From: Flavobacteriales bacterium
GTDB taxonomy: Bacteria > Bacteroidota > Bacteroidia > Flavobacteriales_F > PHOS-HE28
Direction of reading: 5' to 3'
Assembly: GCA_016710685.1 (NCBI GenBank)
Contig: JADJVC010000002.1
Span: forward strand, 124,001-188,000
Length of the DNA stretch: 64,000 bases
The notes beneath the pieces are model-generated. The model had not been told where the DNA came from. It did no database searches and saw nothing but the letters and a program-made list of their open reading frames with translations. The translations under genes and the position numbers were made by a program. Positions within the stretch are counted from its first letter, which is position 1; each line of letters opens with the position of its first letter. Shown here piece after piece: positions 9,333 to 18,918 of the stretch.

Positions 9333-10004
9333 TCAGGCCGCCCAGATCAGCACCATCAGGCTGAAGAAAAGCGCCGCGGCGCCCAAGGCCATGCCGGCGA
9401 TGGCGAACCCTTTTCCACGGTGCTCGCGATCCCGGCATTGGCGGCTGCCGATCATTCCCAAAGCGAAGGAAATGGCCCCGCCGATCAGCAGCAAATAGAT
9501 GCTTTGGCTGGCGACCCCGATCACCACGGTGGCGATCGCCAAGGGCAGCGAAGCGATGGCTTTCGCGTTCCAGCGATGGTCCTGTTCAGTGTAATAGGAT
9601 GTATCCGGCCCAGCGATGTAAACTTCCTGATTTGTTAAAACTTCAGAGTTAAAGGCGTTGGATCCCCTTGCTGTTTGAGAGGCAGCTGGCCCCGACAAAA
9701 AAGCAAATGGAACGGTCGCTGTTGATGCCTCTGCCACATCCGCAACCGGATCAGAAACGATGCTATCAACAGCAAAAGCGAACGGCTTTGGCGAATTTGC
9801 CTTTCGAGCCGATCGCGCCATTTTGGCGGATTCGTTAACACTACCCGTAGCCTGAACTTCGCCCTGTTTCTTCAGCCACCCATAACGCGCCGAATCCCGG
9901 GGAGCCGAGCACCCCAAAGCCAACCCAACGAAGGCAAAAAAGGGGAGGAGCAAAGAGCGGCGCACGGCGAAAACTACCGGCCACAACCAAGCCTCGGACA
10001 ACAC
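9333..10004 (-). CDS. Predicted lipoprotein with C-terminal membrane helices, unknown function
   Basis: A 223-residue protein. A signal peptide ends in the lipobox LALGC near residue 32. A low-complexity Ala/Ser-rich middle region follows. The C-terminal third has hydrophobic segments (IASLPLAIATVVIGVAS, IYLLLIGGAISFALGMIG, GKGFAIAGMALGAAALFF) with a charged RDREHRGKG loop, a layout like small DUF4190-type membrane proteins. Not recognised further. The region upstream is occupied by repeats. Confidence 0.55.
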   Translation of the reverse strand: MLSEAWLWPVVFAVRRSLLLPFFAFVGLALGCSAPRDSARYGWLKKQGEVQATGSVNESAKMARSARKANSPKPFAFAVDSIVSDPVADVAEASTATVPFAFLSGPAASQTARGSNAFNSEVLTNQEVYIAGPDTSYYTEQDHRWNAKAIASLPLAIATVVIGVASQSIYLLLIGGAISFALGMIGSRQCRDREHRGKGFAIAGMALGAAALFFSLMVLIWAA

Positions 10005-10116
10005 CCTTCAACCGGAAATCAACCGCCCACCATGGAAAGCTTTGTGGAATGGGAAGGGCAGTTCTCTTGCGACCGGGCCTGTACTTTGTTACCGCAACCA
10101 CGCCTTGGCGCCCTTT

Positions 10117-10520
10117 GTGTTCTTCGTGGTAAAACCCGTTGCGTATCCGTTGCGTAGGTAGCGGTCGTTGCGGTCAATCCTCTTCGCATTGCTTCGCGTC
10201 CAAGTGCGCGTGGCGTACGCGGGCGGCGTTGCGGCCCTCGTTGCTTCGCGTCCGGTCGTGTCCTTCGTGGTACAACACGTTGCGTATCCGTTGCGTGCGT
10301 AGCGGTCGTTGCGGTGAATCCTCTTCGCATTGCTTCGCGTCAGGCCGCAAAAACGCCTTCGTTCCTTCGTGGTACCTCGTTGCGTCTCCGTTGCGTGCTG
10401 CAGTCTTGCGGTGTCCTTCGCTTGCTTCGCGCAGTGGCCCCTTAGCGTCCGTCGGCCTCGTGGTACAAAACGTGGCGTATCCCTTGCGTCGTTGCGCCGT
10501 TGCGGTAAAAAAAGCAGCAG
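10117..10520. repeat. Degenerate tandem repeat block
   Basis: Four decaying copies of a unit that begins CTTCGTGGTA and continues CGTTGCGTATCCGTTGCGT start near 10117, 10258, 10361 and 10451. The first two are nearly identical for more than 80 bp, 141 bp apart; the later ones are shorter. The block has no supported gene and lies between two minus-strand genes. Confidence 0.7.
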
Positions 10521-10527
10521 TCCGTGC

Positions 10528-12144
10528 CTACACCAACCGGAAAGCATCTCCATCAAAAAGCCCTAAGTCGCTCATTTTCAGGTGCGGGATCACCAGCAAC
10601 GCCATGAAGCTCAGCGTCATGTAAGGCGCACCGAGCGTTGAGCCCAGTGCCTTTGCCTGCGCATCGATCTTCGAATAGGCTTTGGCCACATCGTAGGCAT
10701 CGGCATCGGACATGATCCCGGCCACGGGCAACGCCAAAACGTTCGTTTTAACACCTTCCGCCAAGCTCACACCGCCGCGCGCCGCGATCACCAAATTGAT
10801 GGCCGCGCATAGGTCTACATCGTTCGTGCCCACCGCCACGATGTTGTGGCTGTCGTGCGCCACGCTGCCAGCTATCGCTCCGGTTTTCAGCCCGAAATTC
10901 TTGATCCAGCCGATGGCAGGCTTCGCATCCTTGTAGCGGTTCACCACGGCGATCTTCAGAAAATCGCGTGCAGGGTCCGCCACGAAATGGCCGTTCTCCA
11001 CCTTGCCGGGCATCTCTTCCTTTCCGGTGATCAACTGGCCGTCCAGCGCAGTGATCGCCAGCAGCTCGTCCTTGGTCGCGGGAACGGCGAAATCCTGCGG
11101 CTTCTTCGGAGTGCATTGGAAACGGTTTGGCTGTTCTTCTTTCACCCTCGGGATCATGCTCTTGCCGTTCTCCGCCACCAGCACGCCATCGAGGTAGGTG
11201 TATCGCACGCGGAAATTCACAAGGTCCTCCACCACGATCAGGTCCGCCGGGTCGCCTTCCCGCACCCTGCCGATGGGCAATTTGTAGTGCTCCACCGGGT
11301 TCACGCAGGCAGCCTGCAGCACGTTGTACACGTCGATTCCCTTGGCCACGGCCCGCGCGCACAGCACGTTGATGTGGTTCTCCACCAAACTGTCCGGGTG
11401 CTTGTCGTCGCTGCAGAACATCATCTCGTCCGGATGGTCGCGCAGCAGGTCGATCAAGGCTTCGAAGTTCTTCGCGGCGCTGCCCTCGCGGATCAGGATC
11501 TTCATGCCGTGCTTCAGTTTGTCCTGGGCTTCTTCCGCCGTGAAACATTCATGGTCCGTGCTGATGCCGGCGGCGATATAGCGCCGGGCATCTTCGCCGC
11601 GAAGTCCGGGCGCATGACCGTCCACGGGCTTTCCGAGGCGGTGCGCATGCGCGATCTTTTTCAGCACCTCCGCATCGCCCTGCAGCACGCCGGGGAAGTT
11701 CATCATTTCGCTGAGGTAAAGCACTTCCGGCTTCTCCAGCAACGCACCTACTTGTTCCGCATCGATGGCATCACCGGCGGTCTCGAACACGGTGGCGGGC
11801 ACGCAGCTCGGCGCACCGAAGTAGAAATGGAACGGCGTTTTCTTGCCGTTGGCGATCATGAACTCCACGCCTTCCACGCCCAGCACATTGCCGATCTCGT
11901 GCGGATCGCTCACCGTGGCCACGGTGCCGTGCGTTACCGCCAAACGCGCGAATTCGCTTGGGATCAGCATGCTGCTTTCCACATGCACGTGCGCATCCAC
12001 GAATCCCGGCAGGATGAAGCCCTGCACCAGTTCGTTCAATTCCGTGATACGCGCGATCCGCCCGTCCGCGATCACCACCTCCGCAGCATACATGCGGCGG
12101 CCGCGGATGTCAACGAGGTTGCCCTTGATGGTTGTGTTGGCCAT
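10528..12144 (-). CDS. ade: Adenine deaminase
   Basis: An amidohydrolase of 538 residues that converts adenine to hypoxanthine and ammonia in purine salvage. The metal-binding motif is FVDAHVHVESSM near residue 50, followed by the family signatures TVSDPHEIGNVLG and CSDDKHPDSL, and a C-terminal domain with GSTLGAPYMTLSFMALLVIP. Length fits the bacterial Ade family. A -7-like TTACTTTG lies only 5 bases before the start codon, so the transcript may be almost leaderless. The frame is intact. Confidence 0.93.
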   Translation of the reverse strand: MANTTIKGNLVDIRGRRMYAAEVVIADGRIARITELNELVQGFILPGFVDAHVHVESSMLIPSEFARLAVTHGTVATVSDPHEIGNVLGVEGVEFMIANGKKTPFHFYFGAPSCVPATVFETAGDAIDAEQVGALLEKPEVLYLSEMMNFPGVLQGDAEVLKKIAHAHRLGKPVDGHAPGLRGEDARRYIAAGISTDHECFTAEEAQDKLKHGMKILIREGSAAKNFEALIDLLRDHPDEMMFCSDDKHPDSLVENHINVLCARAVAKGIDVYNVLQAACVNPVEHYKLPIGRVREGDPADLIVVEDLVNFRVRYTYLDGVLVAENGKSMIPRVKEEQPNRFQCTPKKPQDFAVPATKDELLAITALDGQLITGKEEMPGKVENGHFVADPARDFLKIAVVNRYKDAKPAIGWIKNFGLKTGAIAGSVAHDSHNIVAVGTNDVDLCAAINLVIAARGGVSLAEGVKTNVLALPVAGIMSDADAYDVAKAYSKIDAQAKALGSTLGAPYMTLSFMALLVIPHLKMSDLGLFDGDAFRLV

Positions 12145-12301
12145 GGGGGCAAAGTAAGGGTAGGGGAGTTAGTCGTTGCGAACAGTCAGGCACATCCAGA
12201 GTGTCACTTCACCCCAAAATCAATCCGGTCCGCGCTTGTAGCGCGCACCATGCGAGGTCGGCGCTTTTAGCGCCACAATTACACGTGTCGGTCAGTACTT
12301 C

Positions 12302-12491
12302 AGGGAACCTCTAAGAACCTCGACCCGATGGCACACGCGCTTATCATTCGCGTCAGCCAAGGCGTGACGAAAGGCAGCTACCCGTAGGTAACTGCCTGAG
12401 GAACAACGCCGGATGACCGAATGATAACGCTTGCCCGAAGGGTCGCCACGAAGTGGCGATGACACGGGAGCGAGGTTTTTAGAGGCTCCCT
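12302..12491. mobile_element. MITE-like 190-bp nested palindrome
   Basis: Terminal inverted repeats of 21 bp (19 of 21 paired) lie at 12302-12322 and 12471-12491. Inside, GCGCTTATCATTCG pairs with CGAATGATAACGC, further pairing follows (GGCGT with ACGCC; GGCAG with CTGCC), and a small hairpin TCGCCAC-GAA-GTGGCGA lies near the right end. There is no coding capacity. The whole could fold as one long hairpin, as in non-autonomous transposable elements or REP-like elements. No target-site duplication was established. Confidence 0.6.
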
Positions 12492-12499
12492 TCGGCCCC

Positions 12500-12980
12500 T
12501 CACTTCCACATCTCCGCCTTAGCGCGCTCGGAGAATTTCATGCCATTGATCAAAATGAACTCGTCCACGGCCTTCGTGTCCAGAACACCTTCCGGGAACA
12601 AATGCTGCTTGAAGATGTAGTCCGCCAGTTTTTCCGGTTTGATATAGGTGGCCTTGCTCTCGGCAATCTGTTCAGTTCCCAAGAAGGCATACTGAAAGTA
12701 GCGCACCGTGCCGTCCGGGTTGGAAGCGGAAACCTCGCTCTTGGCCTTAAAATCGCTCGGAGTAATGCGGATAACCCGATTGTTGTCCTTGTCCATCACA
12801 TCGAAATGGCAATCTGCCGAATTGAAGCCGCAGTCCTCCCGGTTAACCGTAAAGAGCACATTGCCATCCTGAACGTAGGCGAAGGTGTTCTTGTCCTTTT
12901 TATCCTTTTTGTCGGTTTTGTCTTGGGCGGACACGAACAACGGAGCAAACGGCAAGGATCAACAGAGCGAAATGCTTCAT
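12500..12980 (-). CDS. Secreted hypothetical protein, frameshifted in signal peptide
   Basis: The ATG at 12980 gives MKHFALLI, and after a one-base slip the frame continues LPFAPLFVSAQDKTDKKDKKDKN, which together make a normal signal peptide with cleavage near SAQ. The mature part is about 135 residues, rich in Lys and Asp at the start, and has two Cys in EDCGFNSADCHF. I do not recognise a family. A shorter version could start at TTG 12955. The gene ends just left of the palindromic element. Confidence 0.5.
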
Positions 12981-13097
12981 GGTTTCTTTCGTTGGGATGG
13001 CGGCCCGCAGGCTAATACCGTGCCACAAGATTACCGCATCGGCGGTAATTACCCTGCCTGATTAGAACTTAGATGGTAGAAGCGTTTCCTTAGCACC

Positions 13098-14272
13098 ATG
13101 AGACTCTCCCATATTTTAGTGTTTTCAGTCCTCCTCCACGGCCTTTTCGCCCAAGGCACTTGGACCCAGCTGAACAATTTTCCCGGAGGGACCTGGTACG
13201 CTCAAGCATCATTCAGCATCGAGGGCAAAGGCTATGTCTGCACGGGCTTCAATGGCTCCCAGAACAATGCGCAGCTTTGGGAGTACACCCCGGCTACGGA
13301 CACTTGGCTGATGAAAGCCATGTTCCCTGGCGGCGCCCGCCAGTATGCCACAGGTTTTGCCATCGGCGGCAAAGGCTACATCACCTGCGGCTGGGACAAC
13401 GTGAACGATATCGATTACCACGACCTGTGGGCTTATGATCCCGTTAGCGATGCATGGACACAAAAAGCCGATCGCCCGGTCCTCCGCGGTATGCGGGCGC
13501 GGCTTTCTGCATTGGTGACACGTGTTACTATGGCACGGGTGCTGCGAACGCTCAATGGCAGAAGGACCTTTATGCATACGACCCGCTTAGCGATACCTGG
13601 TCACAGCGAGCAGATCTCACTGGACACGAGCGTAGGTGGGCGGTGGCATTCGCCGCGGACGGCAAAGGCTACATCGGCACCGGTGAAAGCAGCGGGGTAC
13701 GCTACAAAGACTTCTACGCCTTTGATCCGTTGACCAATAGTTGGACGCAAACAGCCGATCTCGGCACTGACACCCGTCGGCAGGCCATGGCCTTCACCAT
13801 CGGCGGGCAGGCATACGTCGGCGGTGGCGTGGACTTCACCATCAATTTCAACGACTTCAACCGGTATGACCCTGTGGCGGATGATTGGACTGTGGTTGCG
13901 CCATTCCCGCTACCGGTCCGCAAGAACAGCGCTGCGTTCAGTATCGGCGGCATGGCATACCTGGTCGGTGGGAATGGGCAATCACCAATTCTTAATGAGG
14001 TCTGGTCGTTCACCCCGGACACGATCACCACCGGATTGGGAACGATCAGGGCGAACACATTCAGCGTTTTTCCTGATCCGGTAGAAACGGTGCTCCACAT
14101 GGGGGCGACCACAACGGGAACGTATCGCCTCCTTTCCAGCACTGGTGAATTATTACACTGGGGTAGCTTGAACAACGGGACCATCGCAGTGGAAAACCTT
14201 GCGCCAGGCCTTTACATACTTGAACTGGATTACGGGAATGATGTGCGCCGAGCACATTTTGTAAAGAAGTGA
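13098..14272 (+). CDS. Secreted kelch-repeat protein with T9SS sorting domain, frameshifted
   Basis: A signal peptide (MRLSHILVFSVLLHGLFAQ) is followed by repeated kelch-type blades such as GGKGYITCGW, YDPVSDAWTQKAD, YDPLSDTWSQRADL and FDPLTNSWTQTADL, enough for one beta propeller. The last 75 residues (FSVFPDPVETVLHM to ARRAHFVKK-like end) match a T9SS type A sorting domain. The first frame runs to about 13485 and the second from there, so a one-base indel is present. Probably exported across the outer membrane; the ligand is unknown. Confidence 0.75.
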
Positions 14273-14567
14273 CCTTGATCTGGTTTGCACCTTGATATTC
14301 CGGATAGTCCGTGATCAGGACCCGCACCGATGTCCCTAGGTGCAGCTGTCTGCGTCGTAATGGTTCCAAACTATCGCATATCCAGCGCAATGCTTATGAT
14401 CGACTACCAAATTGCATTCACTGCCAAGATCGGCAGAAGGTCTTTAATGCAATGGCATTTTCTGATGCGGGCAGGCTGCATGTTGTCGGGCATTTTGCGT
14501 TCGGGTCGTCTTGTTCCAACATTCCGGACCGGGCGCCGTCGCTGCGGGACTTTCGGGATCAGTCTTT
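14273..14567. other. Convergent intergenic region with nothing recognised
   Basis: Lies between the 3' ends of the kelch gene and the LOG gene. No convincing reading frame, hairpin or repeat was found. Confidence 0.5.
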
Positions 14568-15152
14568 TTAGACTTGGTCCAAGTCCGAAATCCACTTCTT
14601 CTCCGGAAGCGGAATGTACACTTCCATCTTGGCCAACAGGCCGTCCACGGTGCCGTCGATCATAACCAAGTTGCGGTTGCTCTGCTTTAGCAAACCCTTG
14701 CTCACCATCTGGTCGAGCTGGGCCATGAGCGGATCATAGAAGCCGTTCACGTTCAAGACCCCGATGGGCTTTTGGTGCAGACCGAGCTGCGCCCAGGTCA
14801 CCACCTCGAAGAGTTCCTCCAGCGTGCCGAAGCCTCCGGGCATGGCAATGAAGGCATCGCCCAGTTCGAACATCTTGGTCTTCCGCTCGTGCATGTTCTC
14901 CACAATAAGTAACTGGGTCAACCCTTCATGAGCTACTTCCTTTATCGAGAGAAAGCGGGGGAGGATGCCAATGACCTCACCGCCTTTTGCCAGCACGGCA
15001 TCGGCGATGCAGCCCATAAGGCCCACCTTGGCGCCGCCATAGATCAACCGGGCTTTTCGTGCCGCGATCGTGGTCCCCAACTGTTTTGCGGACAGAAGGA
15101 ATTCGGGATCATTGCCTGAACTGGAACCGCAGAAAACGACTATGCTCTTCAT
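14568..15152 (-). CDS. LOG family protein (TIGR00730, nucleotide phosphoribohydrolase type)
   Basis: A 194-residue Rossmann-fold protein. It has the N-terminal VVFCGSSSGNDP, the GGAKVGLMG loop and the family signature PGGFGTLEELFEV near residue 110. LOG family members cleave nucleoside 5'-monophosphates to base and ribose phosphate; in plants this activates cytokinins. The bacterial substrate is often unknown. Length is typical. The next gene on the same strand starts 876 bp upstream. Confidence 0.88.
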   Translation of the reverse strand: MKSIVVFCGSSSGNDPEFLLSAKQLGTTIAARKARLIYGGAKVGLMGCIADAVLAKGGEVIGILPRFLSIKEVAHEGLTQLLIVENMHERKTKMFELGDAFIAMPGGFGTLEELFEVVTWAQLGLHQKPIGVLNVNGFYDPLMAQLDQMVSKGLLKQSNRNLVMIDGTVDGLLAKMEVYIPLPEKKWISDLDQV

Positions 15153-15221
15153 TTTTCCGGGGGAAAAGTACGGAGGTGGGATTGCTGTTGGAATTGCGAT
15201 TGATGCGCAAGCGGTCGGGGC

Positions 15222-16028
15222 CTACTTCTTACGCCCAACAAAGTGCTCCATGGTCTTGTAGATTCCCAGCACGCTGCCCGCGAACCAGTCAAAAACAGCG
15301 ATGGGCAGTAATGCTTGGGCTAATCGAGTAACTCGATAGATATACCCCGGAATGGTCACCATCGTCTTATTCCTCTCAATGGCTTTTACGATCGTAAGCG
15401 CCGCCGCCTCGGGTTCAAGGATCGGGATCCGCGACCGCACGCCCTCGAACATGCCCGTATGGATGTAGTACGGCATGATGGTGGTGACATGGACGTCCTT
15501 CTTCATCTGCTTCATTTCCAAACGCAAACTGTCCGACCAGCCGATCACGGCCCATTTGCTGGCGGCATATACCGACATCTTGGGATTTGAGATCAGGCCT
15601 CCGGAAGATGCGATATTGCAGATGTGCCCCGAGTTTTGAGCGAGCATACCATCCAAGAACGCCTTGGTGACATACATGGATCCAGCTACATTGATGTTAA
15701 GGGTATGCGCAATTTCCGCTGCCGTGTGCTCATGAAAGAGCTTGCCCACAACAACCCCAGCACTATTGATCACCACATCAACCACGCCGACCTCCTGCTT
15801 TACCCTTGCGGAGGTTTCTTGGACTTGCTCAACGTTGGACACATCCACCGGGAAGCCGAAGACCTCGCCCTGGTTGGAAAATTCGGATTTCGTTGCATCA
15901 ATGCTGGCTTGGTCAATATCCCAGATCACCACCTTGGCATTGCGTTCCAGCATGAGGCGAGCCATGATCTTGCCGATGCCTGAGGCTCCGCCTGTGATCA
16001 GGACTAGCTTTCCCTTTAAGTTTTTCAT
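15222..16028 (-). CDS. Short-chain dehydrogenase/reductase
   Basis: A classical SDR of 268 residues. The cofactor-binding motif is TGGASGIGK at residues 13-21, then NSAG for the NAG motif, and the catalytic Ser and YAASK (Tyr-x3-Lys) near residue 154. A hydrophobic C-terminal part (ALLPIAVFDWFAGSVLGIY) resembles the membrane-associated retinol-dehydrogenase-like SDR group. Asp at the end of strand 2 (IWDID) suggests preference for NAD(H). The substrate is unknown. Confidence 0.88.
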   Translation of the reverse strand: MKNLKGKLVLITGGASGIGKIMARLMLERNAKVVIWDIDQASIDATKSEFSNQGEVFGFPVDVSNVEQVQETSARVKQEVGVVDVVINSAGVVVGKLFHEHTAAEIAHTLNINVAGSMYVTKAFLDGMLAQNSGHICNIASSGGLISNPKMSVYAASKWAVIGWSDSLRLEMKQMKKDVHVTTIMPYYIHTGMFEGVRSRIPILEPEAAALTIVKAIERNKTMVTIPGYIYRVTRLAQALLPIAVFDWFAGSVLGIYKTMEHFVGRKK

Positions 16029-16052
16029 ATCGAGCTATGGCGGCTGACCGAT

Positions 16053-16060
16053 CAAAGCTA
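16053..16060 (-). promoter_or_regulatory. -7 promoter box TAGCTTTG
   Basis: Exact TAnnTTTG match 24 bases upstream of the SDR start codon. Confidence 0.5.
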
Positions 16061-16166
16061 TGGGCGAAGCTCTGCACTGCGGGTGGCTTTGTTTAAAGCC
16101 TGTCCTTTCGGGAGATGCTTTTAACGAGCGTTGACCTGCCTGTGAAATATCCAAGGCATGCTTTGA

Positions 16167-17762
16167 TCACCGATCGATACGGATCGCTTGGTGACGATCG
16201 TGGGTTCTTAGCTCCAATATGTATCCCCCAGTGGCGAGGTCATGCACGTTGCTTGTAAATTGTAGCATACCAACTGGCTGGCGAGCCGCAAACAGTTTCT
16301 TGACCAAGCGGCCACTCGTGTCAAGTATATTCAATTCCACGTAACCCGCAGCCGGATTGTTCAACGTGATCTGCAAGTGTGTTCCACCGGAAAGAAAGGT
16401 TGCTGATAACAACTGCTGTTCTTCGGGCTGCTCAGGGATGCCCGTCGCGTCAACCTCGACCAGCAACACTCGGAAAATACGTGTGGCGGCGCTACTCTGC
16501 GTACCCGTGTTGATGAAGAAGATGTTCGATGCGCTGCTTTCAATGCCACCAACAATATGGCCGGCAACTACCGTATCGCCTTGCAATTGATCCATGTCGA
16601 TCACATCATTGAACAGCCTTGGTATGGAAGGGGCGAGGATGAACTCGGCGCCGGCTCCCAGCAATGCGGGCATGTTTCCGATCGCGGTCTCGGTCATGGT
16701 CCCGTCGCCACTTCGTTCCACGCGGCTGATCGTATTCACGAAAGGGACGTTGATGTCGTCCATCAACTGGTTGTTCTCATCGAAAAAGTAACGCCCGATA
16801 CCGCCGAAGAACACCGTGATCATGCTATTCAGCGAAGTGGAGTGGGCGGCCATGTGGGCGGTGTGGTACTGGTTCAGCAATTGCTCGAAGAGCGGCACCA
16901 CCGAATAGCTGGTGGCCGTAATGTCCACCGTGTTGAGCCACGGGATATCACTGGCATATTGGAACACCCCGCTGAAGACGGTTAAGCCTTGCGTACCATC
17001 GGGGAAGATCTGCGATGTCAAGTTGTAATCACGCCGATGCAGGTTCGCGGTATCGATCGTTTCGGTGAAGTTCACCAAGCTCAATGAGGTGCCATCATCG
17101 TCGATCCCGAAACGGCGGATGGCGTTGGTGTATTCCTGGATGAAGCCCGGGCCGGAACCGGGGCCCATCGGATTATATCGGCCTATGAACCGTTGGCCAC
17201 CGACCAGATGGAATACGTCGTTCAACACGGCCACGTAGCCGCCGGTTACGGCTAGGCGCGTGTCAGAGAGCTGGCGGAAGTGGGGAACCATGGACGAGTT
17301 GTTTTTAATTGCGGCGATCGTTGCCGGAACATCCACTGCGGTCAGTTTGCCATGCGTGATGTGGTCGTTCGCCGTCGCGGAAAATCCGTAACCGCCAATG
17401 ATGTAAAGTGTGTTCCCGCGCTGTTCATACTCCATGTTGGTGCACTGGAGCTGCTCGAAAATGGCGGTGGGTAAGGTCGATAATGCCGCACTCCAGATCT
17501 CCGATGTTGTTGGGTTCACTACATAGACCGTGGTGTTGTTGAAGGATGCCTGAAATGCAGCGAAAGGCTGGCGCCGATGCAAGCCCTCAGTGCGACCACC
17601 GATCAAAAGCCATTCGCCATTGTCTTGCCCCCACGCGAAAGAATGCAGGCCGGGCATGGCGGGAATAGTGACCTCCTGAAGAACGACGTGGCGCCCGCCA
17701 ATGTCTTGGGCACTCGCGCCAAGGACCATGAACAATGAAATGAGTAAAGTGGATGAGCGCAT
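16167..17762 (-). CDS. Secreted kelch-like protein with T9SS sorting domain
   Basis: The start at 17762 (MRSSTLLISLFMVLGASAQ) gives a clean signal peptide; the frame upstream lacks one. The 531-residue protein has kelch-like elements (EWLLIGGRTEGLHRRQPF, NTLYIIGGYGFS, DVFHLVGGQRFIGRYN, ITVFFGGIGRYFF), suggesting a beta propeller. The last 75 residues (GYVELNILDTSGRLVKKLF, then GGYILELRTHDRHQAIRI) fit a T9SS type A sorting domain. Likely on the cell surface or secreted. Function unknown. Confidence 0.75.
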   Translation of the reverse strand: MRSSTLLISLFMVLGASAQDIGGRHVVLQEVTIPAMPGLHSFAWGQDNGEWLLIGGRTEGLHRRQPFAAFQASFNNTTVYVVNPTTSEIWSAALSTLPTAIFEQLQCTNMEYEQRGNTLYIIGGYGFSATANDHITHGKLTAVDVPATIAAIKNNSSMVPHFRQLSDTRLAVTGGYVAVLNDVFHLVGGQRFIGRYNPMGPGSGPGFIQEYTNAIRRFGIDDDGTSLSLVNFTETIDTANLHRRDYNLTSQIFPDGTQGLTVFSGVFQYASDIPWLNTVDITATSYSVVPLFEQLLNQYHTAHMAAHSTSLNSMITVFFGGIGRYFFDENNQLMDDINVPFVNTISRVERSGDGTMTETAIGNMPALLGAGAEFILAPSIPRLFNDVIDMDQLQGDTVVAGHIVGGIESSASNIFFINTGTQSSAATRIFRVLLVEVDATGIPEQPEEQQLLSATFLSGGTHLQITLNNPAAGYVELNILDTSGRLVKKLFAARQPVGMLQFTSNVHDLATGGYILELRTHDRHQAIRIDR

Positions 17763-17878
17763 GCGGACCAAGTTGTTCGCGCTAAGGTCCGCCGTTCGCA
17801 GATATTCCTGTGTGACAATGGTTACATGGTCGTTAGTTCGTATGCAAAACGACCATAGAACTTCACGCACCTTGCTGC

Positions 17879-18613
17879 TTACTCCTCCACCTGCCGCAAC
17901 CGCACAATCCCAACCTTATTCAACACCCAGATCACCGGCCAGGTGGGATCGAACTCCCACCAGTGCGTGCCGAAGTTGGCGCGGGCGGCGTGGGTGTGGT
18001 GGTTGTTGTGCAACCCTTCGCCCATCATGATCACGTCCAGCGGCATCAGGTTCTTGCTGGTGTTGTCGGTGGGGTAGTTCACGTAGCCGTAGCGGTGCGC
18101 GTACCAGTTAATGATCATGCCGTGCAGCGGGCCCATCACGAATTGCAGGGGCAGCAGCAACCATTGCCACCATGCCGTTGCGAAGGCAAAGTAGAACGCG
18201 AAGTAGAGCACGCCCCATGCGAGGCGCGAGATCCAGCTTTCGCCGATCTGCTCCATGGTTTTCCAATGCGGCAGGTCGCGGGTGAACCGCTCTTCGGGTT
18301 GCTCCGTGCCGTAGAGCAGGCCGTTGTAGTGGCCGGCCGTTTTCCACATCATCTTGAAGGGGTTCTCGTCGAACTTCGGCGAGTGCGGGTCCTTTTCGGT
18401 GTCCGCGTAGACGTGGTGCGCGCGGTGCATCATGCCGTACACGGCGGGGTTGAGGTAACTGCTGCCCTGCGCGATCCACGTGAACACATGGAACGCCTTC
18501 TCCCAAAAGGGGCTCATGGTGAACATGCGGTGTGCAGAGTACCGGTGCAGATAAAAGGTCTGCACAAAAAGCGAGAGGTACCAGTGCGCGATGAAGAAGA
18601 GGACGATGATCAT
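17879..18613 (-). CDS. Membrane acyl-CoA (fatty acid) desaturase
   Basis: A 244-residue integral membrane di-iron desaturase that introduces a double bond in fatty acyl chains. The three histidine boxes are visible: HRYSAH near residue 23, HRAHH near residue 63 and HNNHH near residue 208. Hydrophobic segments lie between them. Length is at the short end for the family but all iron ligands are present. It has a -7 box 11 bases before the start codon, so it probably forms its own transcript. Confidence 0.9.
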   Translation of the reverse strand: MIIVLFFIAHWYLSLFVQTFYLHRYSAHRMFTMSPFWEKAFHVFTWIAQGSSYLNPAVYGMMHRAHHVYADTEKDPHSPKFDENPFKMMWKTAGHYNGLLYGTEQPEERFTRDLPHWKTMEQIGESWISRLAWGVLYFAFYFAFATAWWQWLLLPLQFVMGPLHGMIINWYAHRYGYVNYPTDNTSKNLMPLDVIMMGEGLHNNHHTHAARANFGTHWWEFDPTWPVIWVLNKVGIVRLRQVEE

Positions 18614-18623
18614 TTTGGGGAAA

Positions 18624-18631
18624 CAAAGGTA
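18624..18631 (-). promoter_or_regulatory. -7 promoter box TACCTTTG
   Basis: Exact TAnnTTTG match 10 bases upstream of the desaturase start codon. Confidence 0.5.
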
Positions 18632-18739
18632 CCGTGCGCAGCCAAGGCCGATCTGACTTGAGTCTTGAGTGGAAAAGCTTCACCCTAGAGTCACGAGGTC
18701 ACAGGCCTTTAGTAATCAGTCTTGAGTCATGAGTCGTGA

Positions 18740-18797
18740 GCCGCAAGCTCCAAGCCGCAAGCTGTGCGCCACAGGCTTATGGCTTGGAGCTTGTGGC
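18740..18797. repeat. Imperfect 24-bp inverted repeat
   Basis: Two arms at 18740-18763 and 18774-18797 built on the core AAGCTCCAAGCC and its complement, with a 10-nt loop. It lies between the desaturase and dnaJ. Similar AAGCTTG-type palindromes are common intergenic repeats in Bacteroidota (from memory). Confidence 0.6.
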
Positions 18798-18877
18798 TTG
18801 AATCGACAGTGCGAATCGGCAGTACCCGGTACTCAGTACTCGATACTTTGTACCCAAACTTCATCCCCGATAACACC

Positions 18878-18907
18878 CTCTGTGTCCTCCGTGCCTCTGT
18901 GGTGAAC
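18878..18907. repeat. Dispersed CTCTGTG/TCTGTGGTGAAC repeat, copy 1
   Basis: A 30-bp C/T/G-rich motif ending in CTCTGTGGTGAAC. A second copy lies at 54181-54211 in front of eno and a related CTTTGTGTTCTTCGTGGTAA occurs at the start of the 10117 repeat block. Confidence 0.6.
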
Positions 18908-18918
18908 CTCCGCAACAC

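Noticed and set aside
10117..10520. Possible CRISPR array
   Set aside because: Repeat units are long, unequal and diverged, there are no uniform spacers, and no cas genes are nearby.
10846..12270. A 474-codon open frame opposite the adenine deaminase gene
   Set aside because: Antisense shadow of a well-supported enzyme, with His- and Val-rich composition and no motif.
13454..14272. A separate second kelch gene starting at 13454
   Set aside because: The first codons are out of phase with the repeat; joining the two frames at about 13485 gives one continuous kelch protein with one signal peptide and one sorting domain.
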